Source of the DNA: Terebella lapidaria
Lineage: Eukaryota > Annelida > Polychaeta > Terebellida > Terebellidae
Direction: 5' to 3'
NCBI GenBank assembly: GCA_949152475.1
Contig: OX424556.1
Span: 13,946,664 to 14,010,663 of the forward strand
Length of the DNA stretch: 64,000 nt
Part shown: in pieces, positions 13,300-24,779 of the stretch
Layout: the number at the start of each line of letters is the position of its first letter
Position numbering within the stretch: position 1 is the first letter of the stretch
Notes under the pieces: generated by a model
Told to the model about the DNA's origin: nothing
The model's input: the letters and a program-made list of their open reading frames with translations, nothing else
The model's database searches: none
Position numbers and translations under genes: made by a program

Positions 13300-13940
13300 G
13301 TACCATGAGGGTCTTGGAGAGAGTTTCTTCAGAGATGTAGACAAAAACTACATTTAGCTAGTTATAGAGAGCTGAATTTTTATAGCAACTGAAATATAAA
13401 CAGATCATTTGACAGATAATTCAATTACCTGTTATATGCTTATGACATAAGATTATCAAAGTATTAAAACAGATGTAGTAACTCTGATACCAAGTATACC
13501 CCCTTAAATAATTTGAGTGAAAATCGCGAAATGTCAATTCAGGGTAACACGTGTTTACAAAATGTTACCATGGAGTTTGTGGCTATGTTTTCTTTTAATG
13601 ACTTTTTCCAACCTAGAAGCCCCAGTGGACAAAAATATACCAGTGGGTGAAGAATATTTGAGAGATTTCAGGGGATAACTTAACCCTGCCACCATAGGGG
13701 TCTTCGGAAGACTTTGTTTAGAGTTGGCGACAAAAGTTATTTTTAACTAGTTACAGGAAGATGAAATTTTATTGCAACTGCAATATTAGCATATCATTGG
13801 ACAGATAATTCAATTACCTTTCCTTTGATATGTGATATATGATGATTGATCCATTAAAACTTATGCAATGGCCGAAACACCAACTATACCCCCTTAAATA
13901 ATTTGCGCGAAAACAGCAAAAAATTACTTCGAGGGGACCC
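13300..13940. repeat. Two diverged copies of a roughly 250-bp block
   Basis: 13300-13560 and 13690-13935 share a series of landmarks in the same order: GGGTCTTSGGAGA-like start, ACTAGTTA, GACAGATAATTCAATTACCT and ATACCCCCTTAAATAATTTG. They look like an old direct duplication of non-coding DNA. Confidence 0.7.
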
Positions 13941-15644
13941 GTATAAAATGTCATTTTTCTCGCTTAGTGCCGGGCTACCAAATGTCTATCCTGATTGATA
14001 TGTTCCCTGAATAGCCCCAAATTATATATCTAAAGTCAAATTTAGGGGGCATCTCATGCACACATACACCCCCTGAGCCACTGCACTAACTGTCACGTGG
14101 GCCGTGGCCATGGACTAGAATTTGAGATTACGATACAATTTAATAATGAAAGTTAAATTCCTAATATCGACTGTCGAATACTCATTAATGGCGTTAACCC
14201 AGTTTTTAACAGCTTAATTATGACTTCTGCTAATTACAAAAAAAAAATCCACAATGTTGTGGCTCCAAATTACAGACAATACAGACCTGGCAGTAGGCCT
14301 ATAGTTAATTCGTAATTTATTCTAACTCAAGTAAATGCGTAAGTTCACACAGTTTAGATGTTCCTACCTACTCGGATTCATGTGCTATGACATATCTAAG
14401 CACTACTACTAATAATTGTGAGCCACAAAAATGGGGCCATCGCCCCGTCGGTTCCCGCTATGAATGTATCTAGTGAACTGCAGACAGTCTGCAGTTGGAC
14501 ATCCGGGTAAATATCTAGTACAGAACGTTCATGACTCATAAAACGAAAACACAGCATACTTCCTGCACAGATTGGATATTTGAGAGGTTTGTAGTAATGT
14601 AAATGGTAATATATTCGTTAATATTTATTTAAGAAGTGATCAAAAGAACATTTAACGCATACAGGTTTGTAGCGTTATGTATGTATATTCGTTATTCTAT
14701 TAGCTGAGAAGTGATCAAAACTATCCTCTACACATTTTATATTTCAATGTTATGAGCATCGTTTTGCTCTATGAATGCCCGTCCTGCTTGAATATATTAT
14801 ACTGAAAGCGGACACAGATGTACATGAAATCAGGAATTGTGTCGCGCAGTAACCCAACCAATCAGCATACTATGAGCAGAACTCCAGCGTACGCGGAAAG
14901 CTATGTCTATACAGTTAAATCTTAAACTATTTCATGGCTATGAATGTGCTAACCTGAAGGGGTAAATGGTTTGATGAATGAAATGGTGCGAAGATATGAC
15001 ATAACAGTATAAACAAATGTCGTGATCACAGTAAGTAGCCAGAATTCCACGTTAAACCCCAAAATTAGATGGGTGATGATGGACCAAAGATATAAGTATT
15101 CATGTTGATTTGTTGAAAAATACCATCCAGTTTTTGAAACATTTGGCACTGAAATGAACATGACATTGATTTGACTTCTCAATGTCATCTCAGTATGAAA
15201 CAGAAAACAGGTATAGTAAATAGAGTATGCTATCTATATAGTAATATATAATATAGTAAATGGAGTATGCTATCTATATAATATAGTGATAATATCTGAA
15301 GTAAAGAGCTCTAGGCGAAATAAAATGTAGATCTAGGCGAATTTTATGACTGTTATCCAATGTAATTTAACGATCATGGATCAGCTCAGATAGGCCTACT
15401 TAGCTTCGGCTGCTGCATATCTACTACTACTGTGCAAACGTATGAACACATGATTTATTATTCATGATTACATAATTTATAAATTATGAACACATAATTT
15501 GTTATAATGTATAGTATGTATTACATAAATATATTTGTATTGGTGTTTTCTTTTCATCGAGCAGAGGGATGCCTCTTTATAATTATGTTAAATTATCAGT
15601 CTTGTGCAACATCATTATTGTTGTGTCACGGAGATCTTTAATAC
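13941..15644. other. Intergenic, nothing recognised
   Basis: AT-rich sequence without a supportable gene. A near-duplicate of about 38 bp around GAGTATGCTATCTATATA lies at 15220-15285. Only short chance frames are present. Confidence 0.5.
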
Positions 15645-16475
15645 GGAAGCCCATAGGTGACATGCGTGTAAAAATGTCCTATGTATTTTCCAGCAAAAAG
15701 CTAGCACGTTCGAACGTGGAAGCATTTAACACTTTCACTTTCGCACGTGGAAACAGTTAAGGCTATTGCGTTCACACGTGGAAAGTCCGAGGTTACCACG
15801 TTCACACGTGGAAGCATTTAACGCTTCCACGTCCGCACGTGCAAACTTCGGGAGCTACCACGTTCACACGTGCAAAGATTTGGGTGTGGCGGCATCAAAT
15901 GCTTTCACGTGTGAACGTGGTAGCTTTGAATCTTTCTACGTGTGAACGTAGAAACCTAAATCTTTCTACGTGCGAACGTGGAAAGGCATAAATGCTTCTA
16001 CGTGTGAACGTGGTAGATTTGGAACTTTCTACGTGTGAACGTGGAAACCTGCATCTTTCTACGTTCGAACGTGGTAGGTTTCAAAGTTTCTACGTACGAA
16101 CGTGAATGCTTATAATGTTTCCACGTGTGGACGTGGTAGCTTAGAAACTTTCTACATGTGAACGTGGAAACCTACATCTTTCTACGTTCCAACGTGATAG
16201 GTTTTGAAGTTTCTACGTGCGAACGTGAAAGCATGTAATGTTTCCACGTGTGAACGTGGTAGCTTTGGACTTTCTACGTGTGAACGTGGAAGCCTAAAAC
16301 CTTTCTACGTGCGAACCTGATAAGTTTTAAAGTTACCACGTGCGAAGGCGATAGCGCTAAATGCTTCCACGTGCGAACGTGGTAGTTTTTAACTTTCTAC
16401 GTTCGAACGTGCAAGGTTTTTAATAGAAAAAAAAAACACCAAATTTTTTCCCGCACATGTCACCTATGGGCTTCC
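15645..16475. mobile_element. Inverted-repeat element filled with CACGT-type short palindromes
   Basis: Terminal inverted repeats are GGAAGCCCATAGGTGACATG (from 15645) and its complement ending at 16475. Between about 15694 and 16412 are more than 20 short motifs of the type CACGTTCGAACGTGG or CTACGTGTGAACGTGG, separated by 8-15 variable bases such as AAACCTAAATCTTT. Each motif is itself near-palindromic. No coding frame. It resembles a Foldback-type or MITE element whose interior is a palindrome array. Confidence 0.75.
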
Positions 16476-17281
16476 ACACAGTCTGTTGAGACTTTGATCC
16501 CACAGCTCATAACCATATAATTGATAATTGCCTTATGATTTCACTTACTTATATGTGGTTCTGAAATAATATCTAATATAATCCAATACTGGATCAACGC
16601 CAGCCACACCAAGAATCCTGTATACCTGTCCCTGATTAGCACACGAAATAGGTATCCGATAGTCCCAGAAAATTCTCCAGAAGCATCCAAAAAAAATCCC
16701 AAGTGCTCTCAGAAGAAACCAAAATGCGAAATTTTCTCGGAAACTTAATAAGGGACTAGACATTTTGAAATGTACATGACGCTTTGGGAAATCTATTTTC
16801 TACTGGTAAATCGCTTTCGTTTTGAATCGCATACTTCCTGGTACACGTATTTTTGTGCATCAGTGTTGTGAGTTGAACCGTCTAGTTGTGGAATTGAACC
16901 GTCTACCATAAATTTCGTCATCGCTCTATGAGGCGGGCCTTTCAATTTTAACATATTCTGTTGAATATTTCTTTGGTTATTTGACTGGTGATGTTGATAT
17001 CTCTTGAAAAATTGTTGTTATGACATTTACATAACCGCAGATGACTTTTTTTACCATCCGCTCCGCCCGTCCAATTATTTAGAATACCCACCAATCTGAG
17101 AAAATTTGCGTCACCAAGGCATCCTAGAGAATATTCTGACAAAACCATATAAGAGATCAACCGATCCGATGGACAAGAAGACAATGACAATACGAGTACG
17201 TAAACAAGATAGTGTTCGAATGACGATGGATATGTGTTTTTGGTACATGTGATATTCTTGCAGTTACCCTTGGGAATAGAG
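16476..17281. other. Upstream region of the Ig receptor gene
   Basis: No gene or clear promoter motif recognised. It precedes the signal-peptide exon at 17282, so the 5' UTR and promoter probably lie here. Confidence 0.4.
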
Positions 17282-20200
17282 ATGAAAAACAGCCTGGTGT
17301 TTCTCGTCGTGGCGCTTCTGGTGTATTGTAAACATGTGCATTCGCAGTCGGGTATGAATTTCACCTGGCATACCTATTCAATAAATTTATAGGCTCGGTG
17401 AAATACAGTCAAATATTAGATATTTACAATATGTTCTGAATCAGAGTTTATTCAAATGTATCCAATATCTGCAATAGAAGACTTTCCATGAACAGATGAA
17501 TGGATGATGGTATTGCTATGGTTGCAGTGTTCACCTGGTCCCCAGGGAGAGTTTGGGTCATGGAAGGTGACGACGCCGTGCTGAGCTGGCGCTTTGACTC
17601 CAGTATCAACCTTCCAGATGCCAATATAGATGTGTTGAAGGGAACGGCAGAGGTTATTAACTGGTCACCGGGGTCGTCTTCGAGTCCGACAGTGGACACC
17701 ACGGGTGACGGGCTGCAATACCTCGTCCCGGAGCGCTCCGCCAGAGCCTTCAACTTCACACTGCGGGGCGTCACATCATCAGACCACGGCACCAGGTTTA
17801 AGTGCAAGGTGCTCTACAATGGCAAGTTACACGAGAACAGTGACGCCGTCATCGTGGTCGATGGTGAGAGGATGTTCAGACTTTGTACCGAGCTTGAACG
17901 GTATATTCTGCAAAATATTCACAGCAGAATATTTGGCCACATTTGAGTATTATGCCAATATCCTTGTACAGTTTTGCCCAGGACCCCAGACATACGTACA
18001 TCACCCCAGCTACCGGTGGAGGAGGGTGCCGCCCTGACGCTGACGTGCAGCTCCAGGTCCCAGGTTCCAAGTTACTCGACGGGCCTCGAGTACACGTGGG
18101 TGGCCCCGCCGTGGTACGTCCACAACGACAGCATGCTGTACACGGAGCATGCAAGGCCGAGCGACAACCCAGTCCGTTGCTCGGTGCGTGAGAAAGCCTC
18201 CAAGTCGTCAGCAAGTGCACACACGGATATCTACGTCATCCTCACGCCCACCTCGAGCGCCGGTAACACTTTGGGCTATCTAAATAGACGTAACACATAC
18301 GAACATGAGTGTATACATGTAGTAGCTTCAATGAATATTACACATTTATAGTGTTCTTGTTGTTGTTAAGGTATCGAGACGACATCCCTGGCCAAAACCC
18401 CTACGGTCATCACAACTCTTACGGCCATCACAACTGAAGAGTCTTCCAGTGGTGAGTCCGTGTGCACGTTTTGGTGCCCGTTGTACATGTATTTTGAGAG
18501 AAACGTTAGTGGTATTGTGGTAAATATGGTTCATAAGGCCCCTCTCAGGCCTGTGTGGTTAGGCAAGACTCCAGTGTTCAGCACAATCACACACACAATA
18601 TCCTTCATTGCCATGTCAATCACTTGGCACGAGTGAAATGCAAGACACGCTCACGGCCACACAATCCCGCTACTTATTGTCCAAATATATTAGTATCCTA
18701 AGTCCTGATAATTTAGTCCACTGGTGTCACCTAACACTGTATTCTAGAATGCCAAGATGGCGGGGCCACGTCTGTGTGTCTGGGTTTTTCACCGCGGAAT
18801 GTTGCGGTGTTGTGTCTGATTGGTTGTGAGTGACGTCATATCATGTACTATACACGTGATGTCTGAATGCGGGGTCTGAAAGTCTGAATATCAGTATATC
18901 GATATTCGGCATGTGTGTCCTGTCGGGATCGCGGGAGAGGCTGGCGCTGGCGGCGGTGCAGACAGTGGAAGGCCCACGATAGTGATTGGCTGCGGCTGGT
19001 ACACCTGTAATTCCGTGGCACTGGTGCTGGAGATCCGTATTCCGATGTCATGTGTGTCACGTGCGGCGTCGGCGATGGCCGCGGGTCTGGCGTGGAGGTA
19101 GCGAGCACAGCCACAGGTTCCAACGACATGCGGTGAGGCACATCGGAGATTGGTACTGCAATCTAAGGCACATCGTATTCCTTTGGGATGTTCGTGTGGA
19201 CCACGTGTGACACCATCGATGCGGCGGGAACAGCAGGAGTCGATGGGATGGGCACCGGAGCATATCCTGGGTTGCTCGGGGCAGCTGCGACAGGCGTTCA
19301 TGTCGTGTCAGTGCAATTGTCAACACTGACGGGCAAGTTATCGAATAGGCGCTCGGCAGCACGAATTCTGTTCTGCAATACTGCCTGACTCGTGTATCTA
19401 CTGTTGCGTTCTGGTTTAGCTCGGGCAGATGTGTCACCATGGACGCATTCAAGTTCGCTGGTCAGACATTGACCGAATGAGTCCAGGTCATTGTGCTCGC
19501 TCGTACCCATTTGCAAGCACCAACGCACATAGTCCATTTGGGCATTGTCACAAAGCGATGGTAATGTCTCCTTCGATGGTGTGGCGTTATACGCACGAGC
19601 ATGTGCATTACCAATGTTACTCACTGTCATGAGTTTAAATGGAAAGCAGTAGCGACCTACCGTACGGCGTCGTCGGAGGCAGCGAGTCAGCGACATGTAC
19701 TGGAGCGATTTAGGCACGACTCCAGTGCTCAGCACAATATCCTCTATTGGCACGTCAATCACTTGGCATGAGTAGAATGCAAGACCGCTCATGGCCACGC
19801 AATCGCCGCTATATATATTGTCGAAATATATTAGTATCCCACAACCTGATAATTTAGTCCATTGGTGTCACTTAACAGAGCTTATCCAAAACACGTCCTT
19901 ACTGATCGGAGTCGGATTCTAGAATGCCAAAATGGCGGGGTATTTTCCCGAATGTTACGGTGTTGTGTCTGATCGGTTGTGAGTGATGTCATATCATGTA
20001 CTGTGCATGTGATGTCTGAGTGAAGGCCGTGTGGGTGTGTCAAGTCTGCAAGTGTCCTGATTGGTGGATATATGGTGTGGCTGTACTAAGCAGGATATGA
20101 GTGTTTGCGCCGCGCGCGTAATTCCGAGAAGTGCTCAGCACTTCCAGGAAGGAGAGTTATTTATAGATATTGATGTAAGCGTGTGTGTATGCATGTAAAG

Positions 20201-23200
20201 TGTGGGGGAGGGTTTCGGGACGTTACAGTCATAAAAATATTCTATAGTATTATGTGAAACAAACAAAAACTCCCAATCATCCACCTCAATGAACATCTGT
20301 TGTGGATCAGTGATACTGATCCTTGACAATCTTGGTCCCTTGGCACGTATGTCATGACAATGCTCCTTGCTGTGATTGATAGTTAAATGCGTTGCTGTGA
20401 TGTGATAGTTAACACCAAAAATTCTACTGGATTATATCAGATAATAGACCAGAAGTATGAGTATGATATGACCGAACACATAATGGATTTATGAGAATAA
20501 ATATTTTATGTGACAAATTCATGAACGTACCAAGATCGAACCAGAAAATATGAAAACGGTCTCTCCCCACAAAAATTGTTGCGATTTTGACCTGGGTAAC
20601 TCGATCCGAGGGGACGGATCTGATTCCCAATCACTGCCGGGTCGTTAAGGGGACTCTGTCTCATCAGAGCTCACCCAGATAACTATAGCTCACCGTCCAT
20701 AAATTACCAAATCAAACACAAAATGGCGGAAGCTGACATAGATGTCATTTAAGATTTACGCGGTTTCTAAAAATTGCTAAAAGATGTCAGCTTGGAATCA
20801 ATCCTTTGTCACAGTAAAAATCCACGGAAACCCTTTTATTGCAAGATCAAACAAATTTTCTTTAGATTGAATACTACGGTACAGACCTCTGAAGGGACAT
20901 AGAAGAAATATATTTTGCACATATCGTTATTGCATTCTCTCGCATTTCGGATCGTGTTACTTCGCGATCTTGTTCGTTCCATCGCATTCCAGATCGCGTT
21001 CCCTCGAGTTCCGGATCGCATTCCCTCGCGATATTCTTGCGTTCTCTCGCATTCTGGATCGCATTCCCTCGTGATAGCCTTCATTGTGTTGACGCCCATG
21101 ACTTTCGAGAAGTTTTAACTGCAAGATCGCGAGGGAACGCGATACAGAATGCGAGGGAACGCAATAAAATCGGAAGGGAAAGCAATCCGGAATGTTATAG
21201 AATGCAATAAGATCACGAGGGAACGCAATCTGGAATGTGAGGGAAATGCAATAAGATCACGAGGCAATGCGATAATATTGTGAGGGAACGCAATAACAAT
21301 GTGCCAACAATATTTTTTCATGTTTCCCCATTGGCTCGGTACGTTTCGGAATGTTTAACTCGTGTATATGGATAGGTATATGGCCAAAAGGTCCGAAATA
21401 TAGGCCCAAAATAGCCAAAATGACCAAAATTTCACTTTTTGGCACTTTGCTTGATAACTTTCAACAACTCTCTTTCTAGTCTTACACATGGATGGCATTT
21501 AGGACTGTTTAGCTTGAGTATGGAGAAAAAGAACCTTGAAACGTTGGAAAAAAATATAGAGCTTAAGTGGGGCATAAAATGGCCAAAATTGCACCTTTGG
21601 GGAATTTGATCTAAATTTATTCTGTAACCTTCTTTTTTTCCATATGTGGACAGCATTTGTAACTGTTTCTTACTTGTGTAAAAAGAAAAAGGGCCTCGTT
21701 TAAAATGTCCAAAATTTCACTTTTTGGCACTGCCTGAACTCTATTCAGTAACTTTCCCCTAAATTTCACATATTCATAACACATTTTGTTAACTAGTATT
21801 TCGTGTCCGAAAACAACATACGTTTCGCTCTACGACGCATCGTTTCCGAGATATGCAGTTGGCCTCAAGGATGACTCACCAAAATCTCTTTTGAGCTCTA
21901 GGTCAAAGGTCATTCGACCAATTCAATAGGGATCCCCATTATCAATAGGGTTCCTCTCTGATACAATATCAACTTATGTCTCAAGTTCACAAAGGGTAGC
22001 ACAAGAACTTTCCGAGTTATTATCCGGAACCATTTGACAGAAAATCCATCCTCATGGACTAACCGGACCTCGAAGCGAGTTCCAAAATAGTAGGGTCCAT
22101 CTACGCAATATGAGTGATAACTGGTGAAAATTTCTGTTGAAGATACGTCCAGGCTTTTTTGAGTTATCGTCCGGAAACCAAAAAAAGAAAAAAATAATAA
22201 TTACGATAAAACCATAAGGGCATTCCGTGCCGTTGTAGCGCATAAAAGCAATATACAGACATACAAATATAATTTGTGCAATGAACCTCTTTTTTTCACC
22301 ACGGGTTTCAGGTAGTTCCCAAATGTTGTTTGCCATAGTGTGTTTCAACGGGGACAAGAACTAACTGGCAATTGCTAAATTTATGTATTGTTTTTATGCC
22401 AGGGGAAGCAGGCGGTCAAACCGGTGGAGAGGTCAGCATGTCAGGTCTTCCTCTGATACCCACGGTCATTGTGATTGTTGTCATGGGGTGCATCATCATC
22501 GCCCTGGTGTCTGCGATGTGTTGCATGTACAAGAAAAGGTACAAATCAAGATTTTGACTCACGAACTGTCCATATCTTCCATAAACCTCGCGATATATTA
22601 ATTGATTGAGCCCTAATTATCGAGATGGTTACAACAAGGATCCTATATTATAAAGGTTACATCCTTGCTTACAGTAGAGAACTTTGATGCCATGTTTTCC
22701 CCAGACGCATACACAGACAGTTGACCGTTACAACCGACACCACTTCACTGGAGACACCCACGCCCCAGGCAGTGATCACTCCAGCGACACCCAACCACAC
22801 CCTCGTGTTTCCGTCTCCCGGGGCCGGAACTGCGGAGGTCCGCCAGCAGCGGCTGTACCCAGTGCTGACAGCCATGCGCCAGCTGTCAGTGAACTCCACC
22901 CAGCGAACCCCGGCCACGTCCTTCACCTCCATCCCAGCTGGCGTGCTGGAAGAGCAGGAGAAACAGGACACCTACAGTGTCATTGGTAAGCTGATATATG
23001 TTCATGTGTGTGGCCTAACATCAATCTGAATGTCAGATGTTCATGAATCTCATTGATGATTATTGTAACATATTCGTTTTTATGGAATCTTATGCTTGTA
23101 TGGAGAAATACATAAGGGATTCTATGCATTTTTTGGCGTTGGCTATATGTTATTCAGTTTTTTGAGTGAGTGGAGGGATATCTCGTTCTGCAGATGACGT

Positions 23201-23705
23201 AACGCCGACATCACGAGGACCGCTGCCGTCCCCGCCGAGCGAGACGCGTGTGATGGTGAATGATCTGATGTACGGCAACCTGTCCAGTGCAAAGAACCTG
23301 GCGGCCATGGGCGGCACGACCCCGTCTCCCGTCCAGGAGTTAGCACCAGCGGGCACCAGAGACGGCGAACTGGTGAGCGCCAGCGTGGACCAGCCGCGCG
23401 TCGTGTGGAGCCTAGGCGCAGACTTGGGTCAGTCAGAGGGGACGGCTCTACTTCCCGGTCACTGCCTGAATCAGAATGAGGCTGGCCGAGCAAGGTACCT
23501 CAAGGCACGCTCACCAAACGCAGAGGGATCGCCTTCGGGATACGTGGCGATAACCGGTGCTGCTGAAAACACTAGGGTGAAGACAGCCGGGATGCCTGCA
23601 GCAGCAATGGAGACTGGCAATCACTACACCACGACCACACAAGCCATCCGACCAGCGACAGTCCCGACACATCAGCGGCCTCATGACTACCTGCAATTGC
23701 ATTGA
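17282..23705 (+). CDS. Two-Ig-domain type I receptor with an ITIM-bearing tail
   Basis: Exons 17282-17351, 17528-17863, 17972-18262, 18371-18451, 22403-22538, 22705-22985 and 23194-23705 join in one frame with AG/GT borders; the Ig exons are phase 1 on both sides. Predicted length is 568 residues. Order: signal peptide (MKNSLVFLVVALLVYC, 1-22); V-like Ig domain (24-135) with F-strand Cys116 but Trp44 where the B-strand Cys should be; second Ig domain (136-232) with C161, W178 and C205; Thr/Ser-rich stalk; TM helix about 276-300 followed by YKKR; long tail. Tail tyrosines: DTYSVI (Y395), LMYGNL (Y425, canonical ITIM), SGYVAI (Y515, canonical ITIM) and HDYLQL (Y564). In known immune receptors, phosphorylated ITIMs recruit SH2 phosphatases such as SHP-1/2; that role here is inference. 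I do not recognise a named orthologue. An adhesion-type co-receptor is the main alternative. Confidence 0.88.
18560..20021. repeat. Direct repeats flanking a decayed open frame in intron 4 of the Ig gene
   Basis: 18560-18868 and 19711-20021 are direct copies sharing AATCACTTGGCAYGAGT, CTGATAATTTAGTCCA, TCTAGAATGCCAA and GAGTGACGTCATATCATGTA (one base differs in the second copy). The stretch between them (about 840 bp) reads on the minus strand as a remnant of a coding sequence that begins inside the right repeat. It is Cys- and Pro-containing, of a family I do not recognise, and broken with a few breaks. It could be a small terminal-repeat element treated as a fossil, or a duplicated gene scrap. 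Confidence 0.5.
20022..20904. other. Intron 4 filler, nothing recognised
   Basis: Part of the 3.95-kb fourth intron of the Ig receptor. No coding or repeat structure I can support. Confidence 0.4.
20905..21315. mobile_element. Inverted-repeat element built from GAGGGAACGC sub-repeats
   Basis: The left half (about 20925-21085) carries repeated TCGCATTCCCTCGCGAT-type motifs; the right half (about 21120-21295) carries the complement, GATCACGAGGGAACGCAAT. The outer ends, GCACATATCGTTATTGCATT and the complement of AACGCAATAACAATGTGC, are also inverted. A short unique loop lies at about 21090-21118. No coding capacity. Architecture matches Foldback-type elements whose arms are tandem sub-repeats. 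Confidence 0.7.
21410..21830. repeat. Three diverged 130-150-bp tandem units
   Basis: Units begin near 21418, 21568 and 21703. Each starts with AAAATGNCCAAAATTTCAC, then TTTTTGGCACT or a variant, a CAGTAACTTTC-like motif and an ACATATGGA-like motif. The same vocabulary (GGCCAATTTT, CAGTAACTTTTC) recurs at the window end (63770-63870), so both belong to one dispersed repeat family. Confidence 0.6.
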
Positions 23706-24770
23706 CCCGCACGTCTCGGCTGCATACCCTATTTTATATCATGAGTATGTTCGCAATTTGATGTATATGGGCAGTAATTCAGTCAATGGGGGGCAACATG
23801 CCTTCACGAACTTGTTGTCTCCCCGCGGGGGAGATTTCATAAACGCCGTCTGAGAAACCCATGGAGAAAATACTATTGAAGTTATTTTTCCGAGTCCGGT
23901 TTATCTATCACGGCATTTTACGGTCTTAAAGACTCATATGTATTTATTTCGGATTACTTTCAGATTATTTTCAGACTAATGTTTCCATACAGAGAATATT
24001 GCTTTGTACTGCTGTACACCTTTTTAGCTTTAGCGATACGTTGTTGCCCGTAGTCCGTCTAAAAGTTGTTTTTGTCCCAAGTCAAGTCAGTATTCAATTG
24101 GAGCCATTTCCAGCCCAAACAATTTTCTTCTCTTTGAAAACATTTTTGGTTTTTTTTTTGGCACTTTTTTCGTTTCATAATGGGAACTGCCACAACTGTA
24201 TGCACAGAAAGCTTGTAGATAGACCTTAGATATTGCCACTTTCAAATGGGAAGTCATACATCATGATTTGTGTGGTGACCTTGGATTTGACCTTAGATGA
24301 TCTTGAGAGGTCAAAACAGCCCCTTTTTGTCAAACATTTGGATCATATTTGGAATTTCAACATTACATGTATTATTACTAGCGGTATTTGAACTAGTGTA
24401 GCGGAGCGCTCAAGGCCGAGAGGCCTCTTGTATATTGAACGGTTTTTTCGTGAATTTCCAAATGTACTTTACGCGAACGTATTCGATTTATCATATCCAA
24501 AATATTTCCTCATTTCAGTAAACCATAAACTTCTTTGTTGAGAAGTTGTTGACGTTGTTTCGGCCAAACAGATAAATAAAGCGTTTACGAACGTACAGCT
24601 GTAACATTTTCCCAACTTGTTTTTTTTTTTTTTTTTTTTTTTGTGTTTTGTGAACTTTCGCATAGTTCGATAGATCTAGTTTGTGTAGCGAAATCGAGTA
24701 CGCTATTATTGGGCCCACTGTCGTGTGTTGAGGTAGAGCACATGAAATATGCGGCATATCATCGTTCCGA
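23706..24770. other. 3' flank of the Ig receptor gene
   Basis: Probable 3' UTR and flank. A canonical AATAAA lies at 24575-24580, about 870 bases after the stop codon, and is a candidate polyadenylation signal. A T-run at 24620-24642 could be the tail of a minus-strand retroposed sequence. 24220-24440 has a GTGACCTTGGATTTGACCTTAG motif family also seen near 28840, 29100 and 34600. Confidence 0.35.
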
Positions 24771-24779
24771 AAAAGGTCA

